Assembly: GCF_042477335.2 (NCBI RefSeq) | Contig: NC_091247.1 | Coordinates: 65,522,501 to 65,586,500 of the forward strand | Length of the DNA: 64,000 nucleotides | From: Ovis canadensis | Lineage: Eukaryota > Chordata > Mammalia > Artiodactyla > Bovidae | Direction of reading: 5' to 3' | Shown here: in pieces, positions 12,111 through 24,257 of the stretch | How the letters are laid out: each line of letters opens with the position of its first letter | Numbering within the stretch: the first letter of the stretch is position 1 | Notes under the pieces: model-generated | The model's input: only the letters and a program-made list of their open reading frames with translations | What the model was told of the DNA's origin: nothing | The model's database searches: none | Translations under genes and position numbers: made by a program

Positions 12111-12655
12111 ATTGATTCATCCCCAAAATTCTAGGGTAATTTGATATAATGAACTACCATCTAGGCAAATGCCATAGACCATAATTCACCTCAAATAATC
12201 TTTGTCTTTTTAACAAATCATTATTACAACATGCATAAACATTATTCAGAGTGAAAACATTATCTTTAAACTAATTAAAATTAAATCATAATGTTACTGT
12301 TTATACCTGAAGGAACAAAATAGAGCAGTTTTTCTTAAAAAAGGAACAAAAACTTAATTTAAACCTATATGTTCTGAGTTTATCATATTAAATATTACTG
12401 AAATGCTCCTTTTTAATTTCCATGTGGCTGTTGTACACTGCTGATAGACACTGCTTTTATAAAACAATACACTTCCACATAATTTTCCCCATGTGATCTT
12501 TCTATTTGCGACATAGTTACTGAATTAAAACATTTGATTATGAGCATGAGCATTTTAGCTTCTTTTCACATTTATTCAAATAGGTTTATCAACCGCATGT
12601 CATTTGAAAGATTTGTCAACTACATATTACATACATGCTAAATAATCTTTTTATA

Positions 12656-12669
12656 CCACAAGGTGGCAT
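12656..12669. promoter_or_regulatory. CTCF-like core motif
   Basis: CCACAAGGTGGCAT fits the CTCF core consensus CCASNAGRKGGCRS at nearly all positions. It sits outside any recognised SINE, in AT-rich single-copy DNA. Motif match only. Confidence 0.35.
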
Positions 12670-13284
12670 CTTCTTATTTTGGTATAAACCTCTGAATATT
12701 AACATAATTTGAATAATTCCATACACCTGAACTATTTTTTTTTATTTTAAGACAACCATTTGGCAGCTGTGCAAATATATGGTGATTCTGTTACTTAATG
12801 CAAGTAGTACTTGTGGATATTTATGTGCTTAGGATATTCAGAATATTGAATCTTTAACAGACTGATGAGCTGTTCACACCAAAAAGTCAATAAACATTGT
12901 CCTCTAAATGTTATGTTCATAGAGATTAGTAACACAAAGCATATGCTGCAAAATATATGTATTTAAATGAAAGCTTCCTTAGAAACAGCCAAAAATCTGG
13001 AACCAAGTACATATCAGTTTACTAATATTTTGATACCCAGATTAAATACATAATTTAACACATATATATGCAATGACTACACCACAGTCGCCACTACGCT
13101 AGGCCCTTTTATATATCTTTTCATAAAATTTCATGACAAATTTCCTGAAGAAACTAATTCTAAACCTCAAAACAACAGTCTAATGCTTCTCAAATTTTCA
13201 ATAAAACAAATCATATGAGGAGATAAAGAAAATGTAAAATCCAAAGCCCCATCTCCTAGAAACTTCAAGTCTAAAACAATGCAA

Positions 13285-13535
13285 TACACAATCAAAATAT
13301 ATAAATATAAGTAAGGAATTCCACTACATTAAAAATAAACTGATAAACAACAAGGATTTACTGTATAACATAGAGAACTATTAATATACTCAATATCTTA
13401 TAATAAACTATAATGGAAAAATCAAAGAAAAAAGAATATAATTATATACATATGTATACATATAACAGTCACTTCGCTGTACACCTAAGACAACACAATA
13501 TTATAAATTAACTATACTTCCATTTTAAAAAATTT
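13285..13535 (+). mobile_element. L1 3' untranslated region fragment
   Basis: Same family of 3' end as at 825-1160: a segment like ACAAGGATTTACTGTATAAC, then ATACTCAATATCTTATAATA, then CACTTCGCTGTACACCTAAG and ATTAACTATACTTCCATTTT with an A-rich tail. Confidence 0.8.
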
Positions 13536-14088
13536 AAAGAAAAAAAGAAACTGTAAGATAACTCTGAAAAAGTAATCTCAAAAAGAGAGACTACTAATCT
13601 AATGTAAATTGGTGCATCCATGAAATTTATTGGTAAAATACGAAATCTGTTTCTGGAAATCATGGAAAGGATGACTCTTAAAACGGCTCATTTGAAATTT
13701 CCTGTCACTATTTCTTTTCCCACATCTAGTGATGAAAAATTGAAAATGAGAGTGATGAGAGTTTTTAAGATGTGGAAAAAATATCTATAAGATTTATCTC
13801 AGTCACTATGGTATCTTACAGACAGCTTACCTAATAATGTACAATTTTGTAAAGAATAAATGGAAGACATTTCCTATGGGGACATACACAAACATGCATG
13901 CAACAGTGATAACTATATTTGGGCCACAAATAACACTATACTAGGAAGTGTTGTCATAAACTTTCTGCCTCAAATTATTCATTGATTACAAGATTTGCTC
14001 ATTGGTAGTCTATTGCCCCTGGACATATCCTGCCTTTATACATATCCCTGCAGTTAAAACATGTAGTCTAGTATTCAGTGAGATAGTG
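13536..14088. other. No feature recognised
   Basis: AT-rich sequence without a recognised repeat or a frame of interest. Confidence 0.5.
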
Positions 14089-14097
14089 TGATTATTG

Positions 14098-14226
14098 CAT
14101 GTACTCAGTTGCTCAGTTGCATTCAACTGTTTCTGACCCCATGGATTGTGGCCCTCCAGGCTCCTCTGTCCATGAGATTCTCCACGCAAGAATACTGGAG
14201 TGGGTTGCCATTTCCTCCTCCAAGTA
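14098..14226 (-). mobile_element. Bov-A SINE monomer with target-site duplication
   Basis: Minus-strand Bov-A unit (CTCAGTTGCATTCAACTG through GAGTGGGTTGCCATTTCCTC). Flanked by TGATTATTG (14089-14097) and TGATCATTG (14227-14235), a 9-bp target-site duplication with one mismatch. Confidence 0.85.
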
Positions 14227-14235
14227 TGATCATTG

Positions 14236-14594
14236 ACTAAAAGATACAGGATGTTCATGAAGAAAAATTTTCAAGTCTGTGAAAACTGTGTGGCTAATGA
14301 GCTAACCATTTCCACACTGGAAATGATTCCTAGAATCATAATTGTCATCCCGTAGGCATGTTTTTTGCATGCTCTTGTACATACACATTCATACATATGA
14401 ACGCCTCAGGCAAGTACTGTTACATTTAACTCTGCTTTTTGACAGAAAACCAAATAGTGCCACAGAACCATTGTGATCTGTGTTGGATCTACCAGATGTG
14501 AAGTGCATAAGTTGTGCCTTTCCAACCTTTTCAGTCTAAATATCTGTCATGTTTAAAAGGACATAAAAAGTTGCATTTTAAACACAATCATTAA
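14236..14594. other. No feature recognised
   Basis: Single-copy-looking sequence between a SINE and an L1 relic; nothing identifiable. Confidence 0.45.
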
Positions 14595-15560
14595 CTTAAA
14601 AATAATCCCTGTCTCACACCATATATCAAAGTGAATTTCGGCATTTAAAAAAAGGGAAAAAAGATAGTAACCCAGAAGGCATACATTCCAGGGCTAGAAA
14701 AACTATAATATATGAAACCAAAAGCACGCCATAACAGAAAATACTACTGGATCTGCCACACAAAAGAAAAACAAAAATTCCAGTGTATGAAAAAATTTTA
14801 ATAAAAATTGAAGGGCAAATGATTACAAAATTTATATATTATATATACTTTTTATAGAAAGAAAATGACAAGCAACTTAGTGGAAATCAAGCAAAGTAGA
14901 CAATTCACAGGGATTCCCTGGTAGTCAGTTGGTAAAGAATCCACCTGCAATGCAGGAGACCCTGATTCAATTCCTGGATTGAGAAGATCTGCTGGAGAAG
15001 GGTTAGGCTACCCACTCCAGTATTCTGGCCTGGAGAATTCCATGGACTGTATAGTCCATGGGGTCGCAAAGAGTTGGCTATGACTGAGTGACTTTCACTT
15101 TTCAGATAATTCACAAAGAACGACAAATTTCAATAAATTTAAGAAACTTATTCAACATCACCAGAAATCAAGAAAATTCAAGTTATAAAACAATTAAATG
15201 TCTTTTAAAATCTTTTGGATTGGGATATTTTTCATTCCAACACCTAATATTTAAAAGAGGGAGAAAAAGAGACCTCTGAAATATTGCCATTAGGAATGCA
15301 AACTGGTATAACATTTCTGGAAGGCAATTTAGCAACACATGCACAAAGTTCTAAAATGTGCATATTTTTATCTAGCAAATGCATGCTTAGTAATATGTTC
15401 AAAGGATAAGTGTGAAAAGATATAATGTCCTTCTAAAATGGAAGACCTAAGGGTCTAACGAGCCCTTATATTAATTATACTGCAGCTATTAAATATGAAT
15501 TCCAGAATAAATAATCTTAATATAGTAAGAAAATGTTTGTTCTCTTAAGAGAATACAAAG
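14595..15560 (+). mobile_element. Ancient L1 relic, ORF2 end to 3' region
   Basis: Begins with a diverged ORF2 C-terminal segment (around CACACCATATATCAAAGTG) and resumes after a SINE insertion with the typical L1M text: ATTAGGAATGCAAACTGGTATAAC at about 15290, then ATTTAGCAACACATGCA, then CTGCAGCTATTAAATATGAA at about 15480. No reading frame survives. Interrupted by Bov-tA at 14910-15107. Confidence 0.75.
14910..15107 (+). mobile_element. Bov-tA SINE with perfect target-site duplication
   Basis: Head GGATTCCCTGGTAGTCAGTTGG (tRNA-derived), then ACTCCAGTATTCTGGCCTGG and tail GAGTGACTTTCACTTTTC. Flanked by AATTCACA at 14902-14909 and 15108-15115. Inserted into the L1 relic. Confidence 0.93.
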
Positions 15561-15769
15561 TTATGAAGTAGAATAAGCACTATTTTCTCAACTTTGGAAG
15601 AACAAAAGGTGTATAAACACAAGAGGAAGACTCAGGGCGTTCATTGAAATGTAGCAGAAATTCTCTGTAGGGGCTTGATTTTAAGTGCTTTTCTAACATC
15701 ATTTTCAGTTTTGGCTTTTTTTTTTCTAATTTCTTTAAAATTTCTTTTTTAGAATTTCTTAAATAAGTG

Positions 15770-16240
15770 TGATAGGCAATTTTATATGTCAACTGAGCTA
15801 GGTAACTGTGCCCAGTTTTGGTCAAACACTAGTCTAGATATTGCTGTGAAGGTATTTTAAATATGATTAATATATATAATTCATAGGCTTCAAATAAAGC
15901 AGATTACTCTCCATAATGCGTGTGGGCCTCATCCAATCAGTTGAAGAGCAAAGACTATGGTTTCTCTAAGAAAAAAGTTCTTTCTCAAGACTGAAATGTA
16001 GAAAACCTGCCTGACTTACCAGTCTGCCTGTCCTGCCCTGTGGATTTTGGACTCAAGGTAGCAACATCAGTTCCTGCCTGAGTTTCCAGCCTGCTAGTTC
16101 ACCCTACAAGTTTCAGAAGTTCCAGCACCTACAATCATGTGAGCCAAATCCATAAACTCTCTTCTCCCCCACTCTCTATATGCATGCGTAAGTGTGTGTG
16201 TCCCCTATCGGTCTGTTTTTCCAGAGAACCCTGACCAATA
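15770..16240 (+). mobile_element. ERVL-type solo LTR, MLT2-like
   Basis: Text characteristic of this old mammalian LTR group: GGGCCTCATCCAATCAGTTG at about 15925, a Cys/Pro-like pyrimidine-rich middle, GTGAGCCAAATCCATAAACT at about 16138, and the 3' end TTTCCAGAGAACCCTGACCAATA at about 16218. No internal retroviral genes are present, as expected of a solo LTR. Family name from memory of its consensus; subfamily uncertain. Confidence 0.65.
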
Positions 16241-17859
16241 TAATGAGCATGTACTAGTGTTAACATCAGAAAAATAAATAAATAAATAAGTAGGCACACC
16301 TTTAAAAATTAAACTAATTGGAAATAAGGAAAAAAAGAAATAAATTCTCTTGTAGATAAAGCAACACAGCCAAGAAAATAATCCTATTTTTCTACTTAAT
16401 TGTTTAAGGGTCATTGTCTATCATGCATGGGGTGGACAAAAGATCTGAAGGGAAATGTTATATTAGTCCTGAATAATCACATCTCTACCATCTCTATTAT
16501 GTGGGATGACGAAATGTGTCACTTGTCTGCTATTTACAGGTGTAAATTTTAATAATTTATACCATATAACCATTTGCTGATAAGATAAACTGCAGTCCTG
16601 AAGGTATTTCACTTGAAAAATAAGACACATTTTCCATATTGTCATCTTTTCATATTAATATCTGCTAGCCTATCATGCTAATTAATAAATGTAGCATACA
16701 GTGTAAGTCTCGGGGTTTTTTTCCAATTTTGTTTAATTTATCAAATGGAAAATAATCTAGCAAAGAGTCATTAATTTAATTTCTTCTGAGAGGGAATCAT
16801 TACTTGATATGTTAAATTTTCAACAATGCAGCTTCAAAACATCTGTAGCCATGGAAAATTTTTATAGTTTTAATTGAACATCTGTGCATTTTAATTGATT
16901 AATTTGAAGAAAATACAGGAGAAAATAAAGAACAGTAGGTAATATGAATTTAACAAACCACTTTTCTGTTTTCTCTGTCTCTTATTTAACGATTTTTCAG
17001 TATAAACAAAACTCGAGATTATCAAACAAGTTAAATAATTCTCATGACTATATATATATTCATACTGATTGAGCATAGTAGACTAGTATTTTACAGTAGG
17101 ATTGTTTTCAGTCAAAAAGATGGACAGGGATGCATATGTGAACATATAAAGTGTTTATTAGGTTCCTGTCCCTGTGCAACATGCTGCAGCAAGTCTCAAA
17201 GACGTAACAATTCTCTAAAATCCCAACCACCACTGCTGCCACTACCAGACACTTAAGGATAAATAGAGCTGGGTATTTTCACTCATTTTTGCAGCACCAA
17301 AAGTTCACCCTTCCCAGTATTTCTTTTCTCTAAAAAATGTATAGCTTTCTTATTAACTCCTATTTTTTTTAATACATCACCTATTTCACTATGAAAATTT
17401 AGCTTTTGTAGGCATGGTATAGCTCTGGATTTATCTGTTTTTTGTTCCTTTCTTTTGTTTATTTTTCATTTGTTTGTTTGCCAGTATTTGGAGAGAATGT
17501 GGCTCCCGAACAATATACTACCTATGAAAATAGCTAAGAAAAACCTATCCAGGTAAAATAACCACACAATTCTTGTAGACATTGAGTCTTAAAAATCACT
17601 GGGGCGAGTTTGCCCCCAGTTATCCTTGCTATTAATTAGTAAGCATTGTACTTTTAAGTAAGATCTAAAGATATTTTTATCAACAACAATCAATCAAAAG
17701 AAAGGATGAAGAAAATGGATGCACAGATAAGTGAAAGAAAAGCACTGTCAAGAGATGAAACAAACACAAATGTCTCTTTTCTTTTCAAATGGAGAAGTTC
17801 TAAAAATTCTGCACAACTCTGAATAAAAATACTAATTGTGGTAGTAAGATTTAATAGTG
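16241..17859. other. Single-copy AT-rich sequence
   Basis: Contains a short TAAA microsatellite at 16272-16289 and no recognised gene. Frames of 60-70 aa (16205-16414, 16463-16645, 17690-17893) have no identifiable content. Confidence 0.5.
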
Positions 17860-18112
17860 TATTTATCGGTTCAGTACAGTTCAGTTCAGTCACTCAGTCA
17901 TGTCCGACCCTTTGCGACCCCGTGAACTGCAGCATGCCAGGCCTCCCTGTCCATCACCAACTCCCAGAGACCACCGAAACCCATGTTCATTGAGTCGGTA
18001 ATGCCATCCAGCCATCTCATCCTTTGTCGTCCCCTTCAGCTCCTGCCCTCAATCCTTCCCAGCATCAGGGTCTTTTCAAATGAGTCAGCTCTTCGCATCA
18101 GTGGCCAAAGTA

Positions 18113-18592
18113 TCACAGTTTCAGCTTTGAAATCAGTCCTACCAAGGAACACCCAGGACTCATCTCCTTTAGGATGGACTGGTTGGATCTCCTTGCAGTC
18201 CAAGGGACTCTCAAGAGTCTTCTCCAACACCACACTTCAAACGCATCAGTTCTTTGGTGCTCAGCTTTCTTTATAGTCCAACTCTCACATCCATACATGA
18301 CCACTGGAAAAACCATAGCCTTGACTAGATGGACCATTACTGACAAAGCAATGTCTCTGCTTTTGAATATGCTGTGTAGGTTGGTCATAACTTTCCTTCC
18401 AAGGAGTAAGCATCTTTTAATTTCATGGCTGCAGTCACCATCTGCAGTGATTCTGGAGCCCCAGAAAATAAAGTCAGGCACTGTTTCCACTATTTCCCCA
18501 TCTATTTGCCATGAAGTGATGGAACCGGATGCCATGATCTTAGTTTTCTGAATGTTGAGCTTTAAGCCAACTTTTTCACTCTCCTCTTTCAC
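18113..18592 (-). pseudogene. BovB RT C-terminal frame, 159 aa
   Basis: Encodes the part downstream of the catalytic core, with the BovB phrases VGLKLNIQKTKIMASG, EIKRCLLLGRKVMTNL and GCESWTIKKAEHQR. A separate frame at 18869-19117 (82 aa) carries the RT start with RELPDVQAGFRKGRGTRDQ and motif A (FIDYAKAFDCVDHNK). The YADD region between the two is frameshifted, so no functional RT remains. Confidence 0.88.
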
Positions 18593-19209
18593 TTTACCAA
18601 GAGGCTCTTTAGCTCCTCTTCACTTTCTGCCATAAGGGTGGTATCATCTGCATATCTGAGGTTATATTTCTCCCAGCAATCTCAATTGCAGCTTGTACTT
18701 CTTCCAGCCCAGGGTTTCTCATGATGTACTCTACATATAAGTTAAATTTGCAGGGTGACAATATATAGCCGTTATGTACTCCTTTTCCTATTTGGAACTA
18801 GTCTGTTGTTCCATGTCCAGCTCTAACTGTTGTTTTCTGACCTGCATACAGGTTTCTCAAGAGGCAGGTCAGTGGTCTGGTATGCCCATCTCTTTCAGAA
18901 TTTTCCGCAGTTTATTGTGATCCACACAGTCAAAGGCTTTGGCATAGTCAATAAAGCAAAAATAGATGTTTTTCTGGAACTCCCTTGCTTTTTCGATGAT
19001 CCAGCAGATGTTGGCAATTTGATCTCTGGTTCCTCTGCCTTTTCTAAAACCAGCTTGAACATCAGGAAGTTCACGGTTCATGTATTGCTGAAGCCTGGCT
19101 TGGAGAATTTTGAGCATTACTTTACTAGCGTGTGAGATGAGTGCAATTGTGCACCTTATGACTATACAGTGGAAGTGAGAAATGGATTTAAGGGACTAGA
19201 TCTGACAGA

Positions 19210-19710
19210 GTGCCTGATGAACTATGGACGGAGGTTCATGACGTTGTACAGGGGACAGGAATCAAGACCATCCCCAAGAAAAAGAAATGCAAAAAGGCAA
19301 AATGGCTGTCTGAGGAGGTCTTACAAATAGCTGCGAAAAGAAAGGAAGCAAAAAGCAAAGAAGAAAAAGAAATATATACCCATTTGAATGCAGAGTTTCA
19401 AAGAATAGCAAGGAGAGATAAGAAAGCCTTCCTCAGTGATCATTGCAAAGAAATAGAGGAAAATAACAGAATGGGAAAGACTAGAGATCTCTTCAACATA
19501 ATTAGAGATACCAAGAGAACATTTCATGCAAAGATGGGCTCAATAAAGGACAGTAATGGTATGGACCTAACAGGAGCAGAAGATATTAAGAGGTGGCAAG
19601 AATACATAGAAGAACTGTACAAAAAAGATCTTCACGACCAAGATAATCACAATGGTCTGATCACTCACCTAGAGCTGGCATCCTGGAATGTGAACTCAAG
19701 TGGGTGTTAG
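19210..19710 (+). pseudogene. BovB linker frame, 166 aa, inverted 5' segment
   Basis: Encodes the Lys/Glu-rich region between the endonuclease and RT of BovB (phrases KWLSEEVLQIAAKRKEAKSK, FQRIARRDKKAF, EENNRMGKTRDLFNIIRDTK). It is a clean open frame over this piece but lies opposite in orientation to the 3' part of the same insertion and is cut off from the RT. Confidence 0.85.
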
Positions 19711-19955
19711 AAAGCATCACTACAAACAAAGCTAGTGGAGGTGACGGAATTCCATTTGAGCTATTTCAAATCCTGGAAGATGATGATGTAAAAGTGCTGT
19801 ACTCAATATGCTAGCAAATTTGGAAAACTCAGCAGTGGCCACAGGACTGGAAAAGGTCAGTTTTCATTCCAATTTCAAAGAAAGGCAATGCCTAAGAATG
19901 CTCAAACTACCGGGCAATAGCACTCATCTCACACGCTAGTAAAGTATATTTATAG

Positions 19956-20334
19956 TAATTTAGTAATCAATCTAATTTACACCTTAAGTAAGATGTTACT
20001 GTTTGTTCTTTCTGTGTTAGAATAATTTGTAGAGGGAAATATGTCCATTTTAGAAGCTTTCCTAAGCTTTTAAAGCCTCATGAGCAGTCATGCTGGGCAG
20101 TGCTGTGTTTATTTGTAATAGTCACTCACTTAATGTCTAAAAGTACTTCACTTCACAACAGTTCATCACAACCTAACCTGCAAACAAATTATTTTCTTTT
20201 ATTTGCTGGTATCCCTTCTATGATTATCCCTATGTAAACCCCCTATCCTAGACCTCAATCCACATTCCCAGCATTTTTATTATTAAACACATTTATCAAT
20301 TCTTATCACATTTTTTTAAAGAATTCATACCAGC
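19956..20334. other. No feature recognised
   Basis: AT-rich sequence between a BovB and a SINE; nothing identified. Confidence 0.45.
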
Positions 20335-20512
20335 AGGCAACTTAGTGGCTCAGTGTTGAAGACCTGGGTTTGATTCCTGGGTTGGGAAGATCTCCCGGAG
20401 AAGGAAATGGCTACCCACTCCAGTGGGAGAATTCCATGGACAGAGAAGCCTGGTGGGCTACAGTCCATGGTTGCAAAGAGTCGGACACAACTGAGTGACT
20501 AAAACTTTCACA
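20335..20512 (+). mobile_element. Bov-tA SINE, diverged
   Basis: Plus-strand copy with a shortened head (CAACTTAGTGGCTCAGTG), GTTTGATTCCTGGGTTGGGA, CTACCCACTCCAGTGGGAGA (internal deletion after CCAGT) and tail GTCGGACACAACTGAGTGAC. Confidence 0.85.
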
Positions 20513-22054
20513 TAGATAGACAGTCAATATCATTTTTAAAGATAATTATTACCTGTGATGAGAGAGAAAATTATTCACCAGAATTCCTTTCAGGATGAGC
20601 ATGGTCTTTATTGAAAGTAACTTTTTAATAAACTAGAACAGAACTGGAGACAAGAATGACAGTGAAAGTGAACGCAGTTTTCTTAATGAAACCTGCCTTT
20701 ACCTCAAGTGAATGGGGAGAGAATTCAAGAGTAAAAAAGAAATTGTCAACAGACCCTAAAGACTACATGATGTGACTTCTCCTCCATGATAACACACACA
20801 TGTATATGCATAAAAGGATGAAATGCTTAAAAGCGATGGATGTTTTGTGTGTGTGTGAAAACCGAAGCACTGGGGTTTGGTTTCGATTGTCCTAGGGTGC
20901 ATGGGATAGCAACTCAGAGTCAGGAGTATGAAGATTCAGAGAAAGTGAGACACAAGAATGCACCATGTAGGGAGAAGGTTATTTATTATCCCAGGAGGTG
21001 CAGTTGGTCTCCATGAGTCATTATATCTTACCTCACTGGTTGCATAGCTACAGAACAAGAGCTGAATTCCAGACTTGATGAGTACTTGGCAGGAATACTG
21101 TAGAGGAGATTTAACTTTCAAACAAGGAGCTAGCCTTCATGATCTTTTCAGAGTAGAAAGCTTATGTCTCTACAACTACATCTATAGTTGAGAAACATGA
21201 TTAGCAATTAGCCTTCTAATTTTACTTTAGTACTAAACATATCACTGCGCTGTGCTGTGGTAAGTTGTTTCAGATGTGTCCAACTCTTTGCGACCCTACA
21301 GATTGTAGCCTGCCAGGCTCCTCTGTCTATGGGATTCTCAAATCCAAATGTTTAGATCAAGGCTCATTTTATAGAAAGATACAAATTATTTTGCCTTCTG
21401 GTTCTAGAACAAAATCTTATAAAATGCAAATACTCCCTATCCATGCTTCATAGCTGTGACTATTAGAATTTCATCTCTGACACACTGCACAATTACCAAA
21501 TATAATCTTATTAAAGTCTAGAATAGAAGGATGGAGATCCACATTCCCAAGTGAATTTTGGTAATAACCACAACTCACTCACATCTTAGATCCAGAAAGC
21601 TATAGGATCAAAATATTCACATAATCAAAGACTACTTTTATTTCAGTTTTCCCAGTGGTTATGTGTTTATGTTTTATAAAATATGGATTTTTAGCATGAA
21701 AATGTATGGAGAGGACAACAGAACAAAATGCAGTATAAGTAAGAGGTTAATAATATTAAAAGCAAAAATTATAAATTATCATGCTGAATTACTAAATGGG
21801 AAGTATGGAGAAAATGCAAGAAATGTTGAGAAAAGGATTGCGCTAAATTCTCACCTCTATGAATATTGAGAATATCTGAAATACTCTTATCAGTATTTGG
21901 TATAATGAAAATGTCTCAGTCTCAAATGTCATCAAGAGCTAGAGTTCCTGACCAACACTATATAACCATTGTTATCATACTATCTCAGTATGATATGATC
22001 TTAGTGAAAAGCAGGAGACAAGACATGCTAGTTAACATGCAAGAATTTTTGTCT
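20513..22054. other. Mostly single-copy sequence with one SINE remnant
   Basis: At 21262-21340 a truncated minus-strand Bov-A piece is visible (TGTCCAACTCTTTGCGACC to CTCTGTCTATGGGATTCTC). The remainder shows no gene; frames at 20936-21121 and 21663-21869 have no recognisable domain. Confidence 0.5.
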
Positions 22055-22065
22055 AATTTTGTCAT

Positions 22066-22338
22066 GCTGCTGCTGCTAAATCACTTCAGTCGTGTCCGAC
22101 TCTGTGCGACCCCAAAGATGGCAGCCCACCAGGCTCCCCTGTCCCTGGGATTCTCCAGGCAAGAACACTGGAGTGGGTTGCCATTTCCTTCTCCAATGCG
22201 ACAAAGTGAAAAGTGAAAGTGAAGTCGCTCAGTCATGTCCGACTCCTAGTGACCCCATGGACTGCAGCCTACCAGGCTCCTCCATCCATGGGGTTTTCCA
22301 GGCCAGAGTACTGGAGTGGGGTGCCACTGCCTTCTCCG
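22066..22338 (-). mobile_element. Bov-A2 SINE dimer, young-looking
   Basis: Two Bov-A units joined by the linker GTGAAAAGTGAAAGTGAAGT, beginning on the plus strand with GCTGCTGCTGCTAAATCACT. Flanked by a perfect 11-bp target-site duplication, AATTTTGTCAT, at 22055-22065 and 22339-22349. Both units and the duplication are well preserved. Confidence 0.95.
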
Positions 22339-22621
22339 AATTTTGTCATATAAAATAGATTTTACCTGGAACTTTGAAATAATGAAAATACTTCATGAGC
22401 TTCCATTACAATCTTCATTATCAGAAACCTCAATATATAAATAACAGCTACAGTTCTTACTGTTCTTTACATTTATTTTTAAAGAACTGAAAATTGAATT
22501 CAAATATTAAAAAAAGTAATCGTGCAATTAAAGGTACAGTGAACCTCCTAACTTCATCAATATAGCAGACAAGATAAGCTCTTTCTGCTACGAATGTCTA
22601 CAAATGCTGTATGAAACACAA

Positions 22622-22757
22622 CAACCTTTTTTTTTTTTTTTTCCAGCTGTGCCACTGCAGGTAGGATCTTAGCTGCCTGACCAGGGATTCAACCCATGCC
22701 CCACTGCAGTGGAAGTGCAGAGTCCTAACCACTAGATTACCAGTGAATTCCCCAAAC
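22622..22757 (-). mobile_element. CHR-like tRNA-derived SINE
   Basis: Poly-T, then a reverse-complement body with GACCAGGGATTCAACCCATG, GTGGAAGTGCAGAGTCCTAA and CCACTAGATTACCAGTGAAT at the inverted head. Without a Bov-A tail; an older cetartiodactyl SINE. Confidence 0.7.
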
Positions 22758-23105
22758 ATCCTTTTAATACATAATTGAGCAAGAAAGTTAACTAAGTATG
22801 CAGTGCCAGAACTGGAGAAAAACCTAAACACCAGAACAGAAAGCTCATGCCCAACCCTGGGAAGGATTATATGGAGGTCAGCATGGAGTTGTTTCTTGGA
22901 AATACAAGGCCTTGGTTTTTAACACACATTGATAGAAAGAGGAGAAAGGGCTCTAAGCTTCAGAAGAAAGGCTGTAGCTACAACAATACCAGGTAAGTTA
23001 AGACTTCAAAAAGTATTACCAGAAATAAAAAGGGACACTACATAATGAACCAAAGATCAATTTATCAAGAAGTCATGACATGACAAATTGTATGTACCTA
23101 ATAAG

Positions 23106-23805
23106 AAAAAGTTGGCTTCAAGCTCAACATTCAGAAAACAAAGGTCATGGCATCCGGTCCCATCATTTCATGGGAAATAGATGAGGAAACAGTGGAAACA
23201 GTGTCAGACTTTATTTTGGGGGGCTCCAAAATCACTGCAGATGGTGATTGCAGCCATGAAATTTAAAGACACTTACTCCTTGGAAGAAAAGTTATGACCA
23301 ATCTAGATAGCATATTCAAAAGCAGAGACGTTACTTTGCCAACAAAGGTCTGTCTAGTCAAGGATATGGTTTTAACAGTGGTCATGTATGGATGTGAGAG
23401 TTGGACTATGGAGAAAGCTGAGCACCGAAGAATTGATGCTTTTGAACTGTGGTGTTGGAGAAGACTCTTAAGAGTCTCTTGGACTGCAAGGAGATCCAAC
23501 CAGTCCATTCTGAAGGAGATCAGCCCTGGGATTTCTTTGGAAGGAATGATGCTAAAGCTGAAACTCCAGTACTTTGGCCACCTCATGCGAAGAGTTGACT
23601 CATTGGAAAAGACTCTGATGCTGGGAGGGATTGGGGGCAGGAGGAGAAGGGGATGACAGAGGATGAGATGGCTGGATGGCATCACTGACTCAATGGATGT
23701 GAGTCTGAGTGAACTCCAGGAGTTGGTGATGGACAGGGAGGTCTGGCGTGCTACAATTCATGGGGTCGCAAAGAGTCGGTCACAACTGAGAGACTGAACT
23801 GAACT
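23106..23805 (+). mobile_element. 5'-truncated BovB
   Basis: Starts within the RT C-terminal part (GTTGGCTTCAAGCTCAACAT) and runs to the tail CTGAACTGAACTA. Contains a 120-aa open frame at 23294-23656 with the BovB phrases MTNLDSIFKSRD and GCESWTMEKAEHRR, closed by TGA at 23654-23656. The catalytic domain is not included. Inserted in the L1 relic. Confidence 0.92.
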
Positions 23806-24257
23806 AAATACTCAGAACTTTGAAATACCAAAAACAAACCCTGACAAAAAACAAACAGAAATACACATGGTGTTAAACTGCAGATTTTGATTCTACTTTC
23901 AATAACTGATAGAGCAAGGTAGACAAAATTCTATAAGGATATATAATTTAGGTATTCCATAGTTGATGCAATTAACATTTGTAGAATATCATTCTTTTCA
24001 TGTATACAGCAGACAATAAATAAATTTAAATAAATTTTAAAGTATTGAAATATTACAGACCAGTTTTTCTGACATTGCGATTAAAACCTGGAATCAGTAA
24101 AAATAAAGTAGCCAAAAACTCACTAAATATTTAAAAATTAAATAATACACTGATTTGACCTGTGGATCAAAGAATAAAATCACCAAAACAAATTAGAAAA
24201 TATTCAAACTGAATACTAATGGCAATCCAGCATATCAATAGTTGCAGTACATGGCTT

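Larger units (their letters stand above)
11096..13284. other. Single-copy AT-rich sequence
   Basis: No host gene recognised. The 84-aa frame at 11763-12017 is Lys-rich and low-complexity, without a known domain. A short MIR piece and one CTCF-like motif are listed separately. Confidence 0.5.
17869..19946 (-). mobile_element. BovB with inverted 5' segment (twin priming)
   Basis: 17869-19151 is BovB on the minus strand, from its 3' tail up to the start of the RT. At about 19152 the sequence switches to BovB on the plus strand (19153-19946), covering the linker upstream of the RT. The two parts share about 34 bp of the same BovB stretch (19118-19151 and 19913-19946, inverted to each other). The whole unit is flanked by TATTTATCG (17860-17868) and TATTTATAG (19947-19955), a probable 9-bp target-site duplication with one mismatch. 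One insertion with a 5' inversion explains this better than two separate insertions. Confidence 0.85.

Noticed and set aside
14910..14985. tRNA-gene-like sequence at the heads of Bov-tA SINEs
   Set aside because: The heads derive from tRNA-Glu but are fused to Bov-A sequence and lack an intact cloverleaf; they are SINEs, not tRNA genes.
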